Source of the DNA: a virus
IMG/VR virus record: IMGVR_UViG_3300020027_000021
Coordinates: 1-38,575 of that record
Strand: one strand, 5' to 3'
DNA: 38,575 nt
A program made the translations under genes and the position numbers. Below the pieces are notes generated by a model that searched no databases, had not been told where the DNA came from, and worked only from the letters and a program-made list of their open reading frames with translations. Positions 8,993 to 15,133 of the stretch are shown here, in pieces (position 1 is the first letter of the stretch; each line of letters begins with the position of its first letter).

Positions 8993-9397
8993 ATCATTCA
9001 GATCATCATAGTCAGTGCTGTACTTTTTAGCAGCTGGTTTTTCTTGACTGGGTTTTGATTCAGCGTCCTTTTTCTTGCCACCTGGTAGAAATTTTATGTC
9101 TTGCGCGGTCACTGAGTACATGTACTGGCCAGCACGTTCACCTGATTCAATCTTCTTATTATTGATTTCACCGCGAATATAAATCAGGTCTCCGACATGA
9201 ACATATTTTGAAGCAATATCCGATAATTTACTGAAACAATTAATGTTGTGCCAGGTAGTACGGGTCTGCTTTTCACCGCTAGAGTCCGTATATTTCGTGG
9301 TTGTAGCAATAGAAAGCACGGTAATATCCGTGCCATTTTTTAATGTTTTGGTGTCCTTTTTCCCGACATTACCCACGAGAATTGCTTCATTAATCAT
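8978..9397 (-). CDS. ssb: single-stranded DNA-binding protein
   Basis: 139 aa with an OB fold over residues 1-105 (NEAILVGNVGKKDTKTLKNG, then WHNINCF and GDLIYIRGE) and a disordered linker. The acidic tip ends DSIPF, matching the conserved SSB C-terminus that recruits partner enzymes. It is the last gene of the leftward recombination operon; its ATG overlaps the Bet stop (TAATG). It coats single strands made by the YqaJ exonuclease and during replication. Confidence 0.93.
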   Translation of the reverse strand: MINEAILVGNVGKKDTKTLKNGTDITVLSIATTTKYTDSSGEKQTRTTWHNINCFSKLSDIASKYVHVGDLIYIRGEINNKKIESGERAGQYMYSVTAQDIKFLPGGKKKDAESKPSQEKPAAKKYSTDYDDLNDSIPF

Positions 9398-10275
9398 TAA
9401 ATTTTCTCCAAGTTAAATATAAATTTACGAGCATTAGCATCTGTTAATTGTTCTAGTTTTTCTATTTCATAAATAGCAAAAGCTTTCTTGACTCGTTCTT
9501 GACTCAATTTTTTTTGGTTAATCAAATATTGAATTTCTTTGAGTTGCTCATCACTAGCTGAAATGTCATTACTACCTTCGACAAATGCGGGCTTAGGTGG
9601 TTCAATCACTTCCCCTGTAGATTCATCAACCACTGATTCATTGAGCAGGTTATTAAGCTTCTCAGTCTGTGTATTGCCTTTGACTATGTGGAAACTTGGT
9701 TTTTCTTCCTGTGGGATTTCCGCATCAGAATAAGTGCCAGCAAGAACTTCTTGGAAGCTTTGTCGCAATGCTTGGGCTTCGGCTACCTTCTTAATCATCG
9801 TTTCAGGCTTGGACTTCCATAAGCTTTGAGGCAGTGAATATTCTTCCATTGTTACCATGACATAGGTGTATTTAGACGAACTTTTACGCTTAACAATACA
9901 ATAAGCACCGACTAAATCACCACGGTTAGAGAAACCATAATTATGCTGAATCTCATCGTTAGCAATCCTAAATTCATCTTTAGAGTACACCGCATTAACT
10001 TGGTGGTACTCGTAGTCTTTTTGACGTTGTGCGGCCTTCCGATATCCATCACGGCCTATAAATATACTGGCTGGAACACCGTTTTTGTATTTAACAGCCC
10101 ATATTTCCCTCATAAAGGGATTGAGTTGTGTCGCTCGTCCAAGCTCTACCATAAAGCTAAATTCGATATCCGTAAGCGGTGCGGTTGGAGACACTAATTT
10201 GCGTATTTCGGCTAACTTAGATTCGTTACTCCACATATCAATTGTGGTGTTGTTCAATGCAATTACGTTATTCAT
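9397..10275 (-). CDS. bet: Bet/RecT-family single-strand annealing protein
   Basis: 292 aa from the ATG at 10275, chosen because a GAGGTG site lies just upstream; an in-frame ATG at 10293 has no such site. Residues ~20-190 carry the Bet pattern (FSFMVELGRATQLNPFMREIW, VKYKNGVPASIFIGRDGYRKAA, KVAEAQALRQSF). The C-terminal ~90 residues are acidic and variable, as in other members. It anneals complementary single strands, working with the exonuclease three frames upstream and with SSB. Its start overlaps the stop of the 59-aa gene by 8 nt, so the operon is tightly coupled. Confidence 0.92.
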   Translation of the reverse strand: MNNVIALNNTTIDMWSNESKLAEIRKLVSPTAPLTDIEFSFMVELGRATQLNPFMREIWAVKYKNGVPASIFIGRDGYRKAAQRQKDYEYHQVNAVYSKDEFRIANDEIQHNYGFSNRGDLVGAYCIVKRKSSSKYTYVMVTMEEYSLPQSLWKSKPETMIKKVAEAQALRQSFQEVLAGTYSDAEIPQEEKPSFHIVKGNTQTEKLNNLLNESVVDESTGEVIEPPKPAFVEGSNDISASDEQLKEIQYLINQKKLSQERVKKAFAIYEIEKLEQLTDANARKFIFNLEKI

Positions 10276-10447
10276 GTGATTCACCTCGTGCAAATTTAAT
10301 GCCTTGTATAAACGATTGGGCTGCTATGGCTGCTTCTTTTTCACTAGCGAACTCACCGACTAAGCCAGTGAGAAAATCGCTATTTGCTCTGATATCCGCA
10401 AACCATATGTCTTGGGTTTCCCATACAGTGAAGTGATAATTAATCAT
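10268..10447 (-). CDS. 59-aa protein of the recombination operon
   Basis: A small reading frame wedged between the exonuclease and Bet genes, overlapping the exonuclease stop (ATGA) and the Bet start. It begins MINYHFTVWETQDIWFADI and has an alternating hydrophobic pattern that suggests a small alpha/beta protein, followed by an Ala/Glu-rich helix. No family is recognised. The coupling on both sides supports it being a real gene with a role in, or with, the recombination module. Confidence 0.65.
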   Translation of the reverse strand: MINYHFTVWETQDIWFADIRANSDFLTGLVGEFASEKEAAIAAQSFIQGIKFARGESHE

Positions 10448-11286
10448 TGCGTCATTCCTTTCATTAAGAAGGTTCGTGTACCTCTTTTGTTAGCCTTCCA
10501 TGAAACGATTGGTCGTCCTGATTCGTCTGTGAGACATTCTGCGTCTTTCATAAATTGCATGATGTTAAATTTGTACTTTTCCTCAACCTCACTCAAAGCC
10601 TTTATCTTAAAGCGTGTGTCGGCTAAAGTTGTTAATTGTTCGGCAACATCTGGTTCAATTGTTACAGTCTTTTCGGGATCATGTTTTGGGTACATGAGTT
10701 TTAAATCAACTTGATTGATTGGTTTAGGAGGGGTTTTAGTTTGGACACAATGCCAGAACTCTTTGGCAGCATCGATAATCTTTGATTCTAGCTCGAAGTT
10801 ACGAGTGTATTTGAACTCACGGTAATCATTACCACCGATTAATACAGCAATGTAGGCAAAATCCGCATCGAGTACAGCGCAATAATGAGCTACTTGTACA
10901 AGATATTGCATTGGTATGACGTCTGAACCGTCTTCACCCCATTCATGTGCCATGAAACCAGCCGAACATTTGACTTCGAGCACTGCGTTCCATTCACGGA
11001 TATATCCGTCAACGTTTCCCCTGAGAAATTCGTGGAAAGGGTGAACGAGAGTATCAGGTAATTCAACGGCCACATTGTTGCGTTTAGAAAATTCATCACG
11101 GATAACACCTTCTAATTGATTGCCCCAATATTGAAATGGTGTTTCTTCCTGAGTTGATTCAGTTTCGCCAATCTTCTCAAGGTATAATTGATAGGGTGTT
11201 TTGTAGTTTGATAGACCTAGAATAATGGGCATATCACTACCGCCAATACCTAGTTTACGTTCTGCGCGTTGTTGTTCTGTAATCAT
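10444..11286 (-). CDS. YqaJ/lambda-type exonuclease
   Basis: 280 aa. The N-terminal LGIGGSDMPIILGLSNYKTPYQLY motif is typical of the YqaJ viral recombinase family, and the nuclease core follows: an Asp in GNVDGYI (~residue 93) and LEVKCS (~103-108), the ExK element that binds metal. Such enzymes resect double-strand ends 5-prime to 3-prime and hand the single strand to Bet. First gene of the leftward operon. Its ATG follows the GAGAGAG ribosome binding site that forms part of the conserved leader element at 11292-11325. Confidence 0.9.
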   Translation of the reverse strand: MITEQQRAERKLGIGGSDMPIILGLSNYKTPYQLYLEKIGETESTQEETPFQYWGNQLEGVIRDEFSKRNNVAVELPDTLVHPFHEFLRGNVDGYIREWNAVLEVKCSAGFMAHEWGEDGSDVIPMQYLVQVAHYCAVLDADFAYIAVLIGGNDYREFKYTRNFELESKIIDAAKEFWHCVQTKTPPKPINQVDLKLMYPKHDPEKTVTIEPDVAEQLTTLADTRFKIKALSEVEEKYKFNIMQFMKDAECLTDESGRPIVSWKANKRGTRTFLMKGMTQ

Positions 11287-11345
11287 AATAGCTCTCTCTG
11301 GTTAAATAATTTATCTATGGTTAAATAAACAATTCCCTCGTTCAT
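11283..11345 (-). CDS. possible 20-aa leader peptide
   Basis: A short frame with the best ribosome binding site of the region (AAGGAAGG, 5 nt before ATG 11345). It runs through the whole conserved leader element and its stop overlaps the exonuclease start (ATGA). The peptide contains FNQRE, also read from the third leader copy. It could couple translation to the exonuclease gene or make ribosome position affect the leader RNA. It may also be fortuitous. Confidence 0.4.
   Translation of the reverse strand: MNEGIVYLTIDKLFNQRELL
11292..11325 (-). promoter_or_regulatory. conserved leader element, copy A (before exonuclease gene)
   Basis: On the - strand: TTTAACCATAGATAA, then ATTA overlapping into TTTAACCAGAGAGAG, 5 nt before the ATG. 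The same two-part block, with the same spacing, lies before genes starting at 18829 and 19203. The purine run doubles as the ribosome binding site. Confidence 0.7.
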
Positions 11346-11391
11346 GTTACCTTCCTTAGTCGCCTTCGTGGCCCTATTCAGCATTACTGCC

Positions 11392-11420
11392 TTGACACAT
11401 AATGCCTAATTGGTTATAGT
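11392..11420 (+). promoter_or_regulatory. rightward early promoter
   Basis: TTGACA (11392-11397), a 17-nt spacer and TATAGT (11415-11420): a near-consensus sigma70 promoter. Transcription would start near 11427, about 28 nt before the cro-like gene. It occupies the same DNA as an opposing leftward promoter (11399-11427). Confidence 0.8.
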
Positions 11421-11427
11421 TTGTCAA
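11399..11427 (-). promoter_or_regulatory. leftward early promoter for the recombination operon
   Basis: On the - strand: TTGACA (11427-11422), a 17-nt spacer ending in ATTAGG, and CATTAT (11404-11399). It would give an mRNA with a ~105-nt leader before the exonuclease gene. The block ATTAGGCATTATG recurs with one change at the other leftward promoter (19249-19261). Confidence 0.75.
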
Positions 11428-11454
11428 TCGAATTATACAAAAATACGGGTTTAT

Positions 11455-11637
11455 ATGAAATTCTCCGAAGTAATGGCACATTATGATTATAAGATGATTA
11501 AGATTTCAAAAGCACTAAAAGTGGCTCGCGATACCGTTACATCTTGGAAAGAAAAAGACAAGATACCCTTCACGAAACAATGTGAGTTACAGGTTATTAC
11601 CAACAACAAACTCATAGCAGACAGGGAACATGAATAA
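11455..11637 (+). CDS. P22 Cro-like transcriptional regulator
   Basis: 60 aa from ATG 11455; the longer frame to 11410 would overlap the promoter and is unlikely. The pattern EVMAHYDY...KISKALKVARDTVTSWKEKDKIP, then an amphipathic helix ending in KLIADRE, follows P22 Cro closely (helix-turn-helix at residues ~14-34, WKE after the recognition helix, length 60-61). It is the first gene of the rightward operon and probably binds the overlapping promoters just upstream to set the balance between the two directions. No CI partner was found. Confidence 0.8.
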   Translation: MKFSEVMAHYDYKMIKISKALKVARDTVTSWKEKDKIPFTKQCELQVITNNKLIADREHE

Positions 11638-11883
11638 ATGGAATTGACGGAAAAATGGGTGGCTCGTTTTAAAGACCCGAACGGAAGCGATAATATGGGT
11701 ATAGCAAATCACCACATGGCCTTAAATCAGCTTGTGGCACATATTTTAAGTTACGGTGGTACAAACATCGTCATCACTGACGAAACGTGTAGGCCACGCA
11801 TTATAGAAGGGGAAATAAACCATGAACAACGCAGCGAAGTACACGCAAGAACAGATGGATATAGCAGTCTTGAAAAATACTAA
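11638..11883 (+). CDS. 81-aa hypothetical protein
   Basis: Starts immediately after the Cro-like stop codon, with AGGGA about 10 nt upstream. Mixed alpha/beta composition with no cysteine pair, membrane segment or recognisable domain. Its last 62 nt overlap the next gene in another frame, an unusually long overlap for this genome, so the true 3-prime portion or the next start may differ. Confidence 0.5.
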   Translation: MELTEKWVARFKDPNGSDNMGIANHHMALNQLVAHILSYGGTNIVITDETCRPRIIEGEINHEQRSEVHARTDGYSSLEKY

Positions 11884-12052
11884 TGAAGGAATTTTAAGAA
11901 GTATTTCAGACCTAAGAGACGATATGAAAACTGAATTGAGTGCTATTCGAGCTGAAATGAAAAGCCAAGGCCATATGAACCTTGGGTTAAGTTTGGGTAT
12001 TTACGGCATGATTGGAGCAGCAGCATTAGCTAAAATATTTGGGGTTATGTGA
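11822..12052 (+). CDS. 76-aa coiled-coil protein with C-terminal TM segment
   Basis: ATG 11822 has a strong AAGGGGA site. Residues ~25-48 form a charged helix (ISDLRDDMKTELSAIRAEM); residues ~52-74 are a hydrophobic, Gly/Ala-rich membrane segment. This architecture resembles XhlA-like and other small tail-anchored phage proteins. It is made early, so a lysis role is less likely than a membrane-anchored accessory role. Confidence 0.6.
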   Translation: MNNAAKYTQEQMDIAVLKNTNEGILRSISDLRDDMKTELSAIRAEMKSQGHMNLGLSLGIYGMIGAAALAKIFGVM

Positions 12053-12138
12053 TGACTGGTGACGGAACAGCAGCCATACTTTTTATTTGTGTAGCAGCAG
12101 TAATCATTACTTACATAATCTGCAATAGGGATAGATAA
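12052..12138 (+). CDS. 28-aa single-TM microprotein
   Basis: Its ATG shares a base with the previous stop (TGATG) and its stop is 1 nt before the next ATG. Nearly the whole chain (residues 6-24) is one hydrophobic helix with a basic end, CNRDR. Very short, supported by coupling on both sides. Function unknown. Confidence 0.45.
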   Translation: MTGDGTAAILFICVAAVIITYIICNRDR

Positions 12139-12139
12139 C

Positions 12140-12685
12140 ATGAGTTGTATTACAGAAATATTAAAATTAAAAGGTGATCAGGATGTTCTTGTGCCTGATG
12201 GGGAGTGGATTGCTGTTGAAGGTGGTGGCATTTACAAAGACCATGAGTACATTATTGTTTTAAACACTAATGGCCACCGTTGCGGATATGTCGCCATTCC
12301 ACCTGAGCACCCTTATAGCCAAACACCAGAAGAAACCCGCGAATTTATGGGCGGTCGTCCTTATAAATATTACGATTATGACAGCTTGGATATAGATGTT
12401 CATGGTGGTTTAACATTCATGTCACCAGAACATGGCTTAAAGGATTTATTAAAAACGCCATGTAACGATATGTGGATTGGGTTTGATTGTGGCCATCACG
12501 GTGATATGTGTGATGTAACAATGTTTAAAAAATACTTTGGTGAGAAAGAAGAAGAAAAGAAACAGTCCTTTTTTAAGGCTATGAATCATTCGGATATTAA
12601 CCTGGGGCAGACTGTAAAAGAATATGATTATGTAAAAGAACAATGTGAGTTTGTTATCGACCAACTGATACAGGTGGCAGCATGA
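12140..12685 (+). CDS. conserved phage protein of unknown function, 181 aa
   Basis: The central segment VHGGLTFMSPEHG and, further on, WIGFDCGHHGDMCDV resembles a widespread uncharacterised phage/mobile-element family with an HGGLT...GFDC-H-GD core, usually ending with a helix like VKEQCEFVIDQL as here. The conserved His, Asp and Cys suggest metal binding or catalysis, but no activity is established to my knowledge. Not membrane-bound. It lies in the early operon among tiny genes. Confidence 0.75.
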   Translation: MSCITEILKLKGDQDVLVPDGEWIAVEGGGIYKDHEYIIVLNTNGHRCGYVAIPPEHPYSQTPEETREFMGGRPYKYYDYDSLDIDVHGGLTFMSPEHGLKDLLKTPCNDMWIGFDCGHHGDMCDVTMFKKYFGEKEEEKKQSFFKAMNHSDINLGQTVKEYDYVKEQCEFVIDQLIQVAA

Positions 12686-12891
12686 GTTGGCATAGTTTTT
12701 TGGCACACACAATCCCAATTATCCTCAATAGTACTTCAATTGTGATTCTAGGGGTTTGGTTTCGTAGGTTAAGTAATCGAATCGATGCTATAGAAAATGC
12801 TGCGTACATTCGTCAATGGCTTGAATCAATTCAAAGCGGCGAATCGTTATCTGATTTAGCCTACATGAAAGAGAAGGGCTTTTTGAAATGA
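12682..12891 (+). CDS. 69-aa N-terminal TM protein
   Basis: ATGA overlap with the preceding gene. Residues ~5-27 are hydrophobic (one membrane helix); residues 28-69 form a charged helix with RIDAIENA. Probably an inner-membrane protein with a cytoplasmic tail. No family recognised. Confidence 0.65.
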   Translation: MSWHSFLAHTIPIILNSTSIVILGVWFRRLSNRIDAIENAAYIRQWLESIQSGESLSDLAYMKEKGFLK

Positions 12892-13070
12892 AATTAAAAC
12901 AAGAAGATGTTTATGATTCATTCCATTACATGACCGAAGTAGAAATACACGCAGCAATATGCGCAATTAAAAAAGGTGAAGAAAAAGACCAGTTAATGGG
13001 TCAAGCTTACATATTAGCTGTAGAGCGCTGTAGAACGCTTCTTAGGTCGATTATGAAGGATGTTGAATGA
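12888..13070 (+). CDS. 60-aa hypothetical protein
   Basis: Coupled by ATGA overlap at both ends. Helical and charged throughout, with two cysteines far apart and no membrane segment. It belongs to a chain of four small genes sharing 4-8 nt overlaps (12682-13598), which supports real translation. Function unknown. Confidence 0.6.
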   Translation: MKLKQEDVYDSFHYMTEVEIHAAICAIKKGEEKDQLMGQAYILAVERCRTLLRSIMKDVE

Positions 13071-13264
13071 TAGATAAAAAGACGAAATATAAAGCCGTAG
13101 GGTGTGCCAATAAGTCATTGCATTTTTTGCAACAACTCAAAAAACACACACAAATAGGGGAAGGATTTACCCAAGCACGCGCAGCATATGGACTCATGCT
13201 TATCGAAGCCTATTTAAACGGGCAATTTTTAACAGAAGTACAGGAGTTTACGGATTATGAGTGA
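13067..13264 (+). CDS. 65-aa hypothetical protein
   Basis: Coupled to its neighbours by short overlaps (4 nt upstream, 8 nt downstream). The N-terminus is basic (KKTKYKAVG); the rest is an amphipathic helical pair. No recognised motif. Confidence 0.6.
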   Translation: MIDKKTKYKAVGCANKSLHFLQQLKKHTQIGEGFTQARAAYGLMLIEAYLNGQFLTEVQEFTDYE

Positions 13265-13598
13265 TGCTATTGCAGAGTGGTATAGAGCTACAAAGAAGAT
13301 GATAAAGCAGGTAAAAGACGATTCAAAAGGCAATGTAGAACCCATACAACATATGATTAATGATTGGAATCAAGCGCTAGAAACAATGGAAGCAGCTTGT
13401 CCAGGTCTTAGAGAACAATACGAGCGAAGACAAGAAGTAGAGCAATCATTTAATGAAAAACAAATAGACCATATCTGCTATATTATTGGTGAATGGTACA
13501 TCGAATGGAAAGATAAAATGTGGGTTGATGGGAAGCCGAATCAACACCGATTAGGAATAGCCAAAGAGAAGCTAAAAACAATGATTTGCGGGGATTAA
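13257..13598 (+). CDS. 113-aa hypothetical protein
   Basis: Helical, rich in Trp, Glu and Lys, with no membrane segment. AGGAG lies about 14 nt before the ATG inside the upstream gene. The segment IDHICYIIGEWYIEWKDKMW is notable for aromatic residues and may form a packing core. The stop abuts the next ATG directly. Function unknown. Confidence 0.65.
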   Translation: MSDAIAEWYRATKKMIKQVKDDSKGNVEPIQHMINDWNQALETMEAACPGLREQYERRQEVEQSFNEKQIDHICYIIGEWYIEWKDKMWVDGKPNQHRLGIAKEKLKTMICGD

Positions 13599-13892
13599 AT
13601 GAGTAAATATTTATGTCTGTGTGGCAGGGATTTTAAGAGAAAAAAACATGCTGATAAACACGCAGATTTGTTTAAAGATTGTGATGAATTGACGCAACAT
13701 TATCATATTATTGTAAAAAAGTTATGGCGTGCGCGTTTGATTGATTTAGCCTTAGAATATCCATGGGGTAGATTCTTTCGTGTGCTTGGTGGTTATATGA
13801 TTTGGTTGACTTTAAGTCATCACTTTCAAATAAATTTAAATATGTGGGAAGCTACATTTATGGGCTTAGGATTGGGACTTTATATTGACTAA
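13599..13892 (+). CDS. 97-aa protein with zinc-finger-like N-terminus and TM segments
   Basis: Residues 4-29 hold CLCGRDFKRKKHADKHADLFKDC, a C-x-C...H-x3-H...C arrangement that could bind one zinc ion. Residues ~63-95 contain one or two hydrophobic segments (GGYMIWLTLSHHF and ATFMGLGLGLYI). A membrane-anchored metal-binding protein would be unusual; the function is unknown. Confidence 0.6.
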   Translation: MSKYLCLCGRDFKRKKHADKHADLFKDCDELTQHYHIIVKKLWRARLIDLALEYPWGRFFRVLGGYMIWLTLSHHFQINLNMWEATFMGLGLGLYID

Positions 13893-13902
13893 TGGACTTT
13901 AC

Positions 13903-14289
13903 ATGAATTGGCTACAGGATGAGCGCTATACATGGAGGCAAGAAATAATTCATGGTATCTGGTACGAGCCTTATGTGTTACAACAATACAGAGCACACAG
14001 AGATTCCAACCTCTGGCGTTCTACAAGGGAAGTAGAGAAGTTATGCGAATATATTTTATTCTTAGAAGGAGCTAAACCCATGTCTGAGTCAATCAAAACC
14101 ATTTGTGACAACTGCGAAAAAGATTTAAGCCAAAGCGATAAATACCCTGAGTTTGCCCTTAGACTCTCAGAAAGTATGATGGCAGTCGCACCTGATGCCG
14201 TTCAAGATCCCGAATCAGTTCCAGAATTAGACCAGATTAAAAACTTTTGTAATCTTCATTGCTTGAAACAATGGTCTAACAAAGAATAA
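13903..14289 (+). CDS. Cys-rich protein, 128 aa or 69 aa
   Basis: The frame is open from ATG 13903 but the best ribosome binding site (AGAAGGAG) precedes the in-frame ATG at 14080. The region after 14080 carries CDNCEKDL and CNLHC, a four-cysteine zinc-ribbon-like pair. Either the short form (14080-14289, 69 aa) is the main product, or both a long and a short form are made from one frame. The N-terminal part is Trp/Tyr-rich and of unknown function. Confidence 0.6.
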   Translation: MNWLQDERYTWRQEIIHGIWYEPYVLQQYRAHRDSNLWRSTREVEKLCEYILFLEGAKPMSESIKTICDNCEKDLSQSDKYPEFALRLSESMMAVAPDAVQDPESVPELDQIKNFCNLHCLKQWSNKE

Positions 14290-14298
14290 GGAACCCTC

Positions 14299-14640
14299 GT
14301 GGCTGAAAAATACAACACAGCACATTTTGTGGTGGGTGAAACTGCGCCTACCACAGAACCACAGAAATCGTTATCTGATATTGTTTTCCTAGTTAAATCA
14401 CGTTTAGCTGATGCGCTGGACGACCCTAATGCGGGGCTTGCTGGCACTCATCCCAGAGTGATTATCTCTATGGTAGTAACTAACATTCTCGTTAATTTAA
14501 TGTTCCATTCTGTAGCCGTCACTGATGTAAAAAGACGGTTATTTATGGTTAAAGAAACATTGGATGAAATAAATGAAATGACGTTTCAATTGTGGAACGC
14601 CTTGGAAGCAGGAAGAGCCGATACCAGCACGGCACATTAA
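14299..14640 (+). CDS. 113-aa hypothetical protein, GTG start
   Basis: Begins at GTG 14299 with AAGGA 8 nt upstream. The first ~25 residues are polar; residues ~60-80 contain a moderately hydrophobic helix (VIISMVVTNILVNLMF), followed by a charged helix. It looks soluble rather than integral. No family recognised. Confidence 0.6.
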   Translation: MAEKYNTAHFVVGETAPTTEPQKSLSDIVFLVKSRLADALDDPNAGLAGTHPRVIISMVVTNILVNLMFHSVAVTDVKRRLFMVKETLDEINEMTFQLWNALEAGRADTSTAH

Positions 14641-14653
14641 AAGAGAGGTATTT

Positions 14654-14872
14654 ATGACGCATCATATCGTTGAACCATTTGGTACGCTTACACTACCCGC
14701 ATATACTGGGAAAGAGTTAGTCAAGATAAAATTAAATACTGAAAGTTTGACGACTTTATTACGCTCAAATATGTCTTGTCACATGAACAAAACGTTGACC
14801 CAAGAACTAATGGAACAATTAACTGCGCAAATAATTGAATCTATTGATTATTTTATAAACAAGATTGAATAA
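14654..14872 (+). CDS. 72-aa hypothetical protein
   Basis: ATG with GAGAGG 5 nt upstream. Short beta N-terminus, then amphipathic helices (LRSNMSCHMNKTLTQELMEQL). It is the last gene before the long replication leader. Function unknown. Confidence 0.6.
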   Translation: MTHHIVEPFGTLTLPAYTGKELVKIKLNTESLTTLLRSNMSCHMNKTLTQELMEQLTAQIIESIDYFINKIE

Positions 14873-15133
14873 TAAATGTTATTGGTGATTTCAATTTGCG
14901 AAGATAAGGGGTATTATCAGTAGGAAGTTTTAGAGGCTTCCTGCCTCACTACTTTTTTTTATTAGTGCTTGAATCAAAATCCACCAAGATACCATTCAAG
15001 CTGCACATGTTCCGCGAAACACAAAAAGTTTTGGCTTCGGGCTTTTTGTTATGGACTACACATCCTTTCGCGCTTTTACCATAACAAGTTTATCGCAAGG
15101 GCGATTAACCTATACGACAAAGGCGATTATACT
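14873..15133 (+). promoter_or_regulatory. replication-gene leader with competing hairpins
   Basis: A 261-bp stretch with no supported gene. Four stems are visible. AGGAAG (14922-14927) pairs with CTTCCT (14937-14942); this excludes GAGGC (14933-14937) pairing with GCCTC (14943-14947), which is followed 5 nt later by eight T (14953-14960), an intrinsic-terminator layout. Downstream, ACAAAAAG (15021-15028)/CTTTTTGT (15042-15049) excludes TTGTTATGG (15046-15054)/CCATAACAA (15079-15087). This is how attenuators and riboswitches look. A frame is open through the second half from a TTG at 14969, but it lacks a ribosome binding site. Confidence 0.5.

Noticed and set aside
10085-10714. + strand frames opposite Bet and the exonuclease
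   Set aside because: The - strand genes have clear domains; the + frames have neither motif nor ribosome site.
12449-12718. Antisense frame with a Phe-rich segment
   Set aside because: It is a shadow of the Lys-rich (AAA/GAA) codons of the 181-aa gene, without a ribosome site.
14547-14561. Another TATGGTTAAAG copy of the leader motif, on the + strand
   Set aside because: Single half-element inside the 14299 gene with no start codon at the right distance; probably chance.
14969-15133. N-terminal extension of the replication initiator from a TTG codon
   Set aside because: No ribosome binding site; the sequence crosses strong hairpins, and homologous initiators begin near the HTH domain at 15134.
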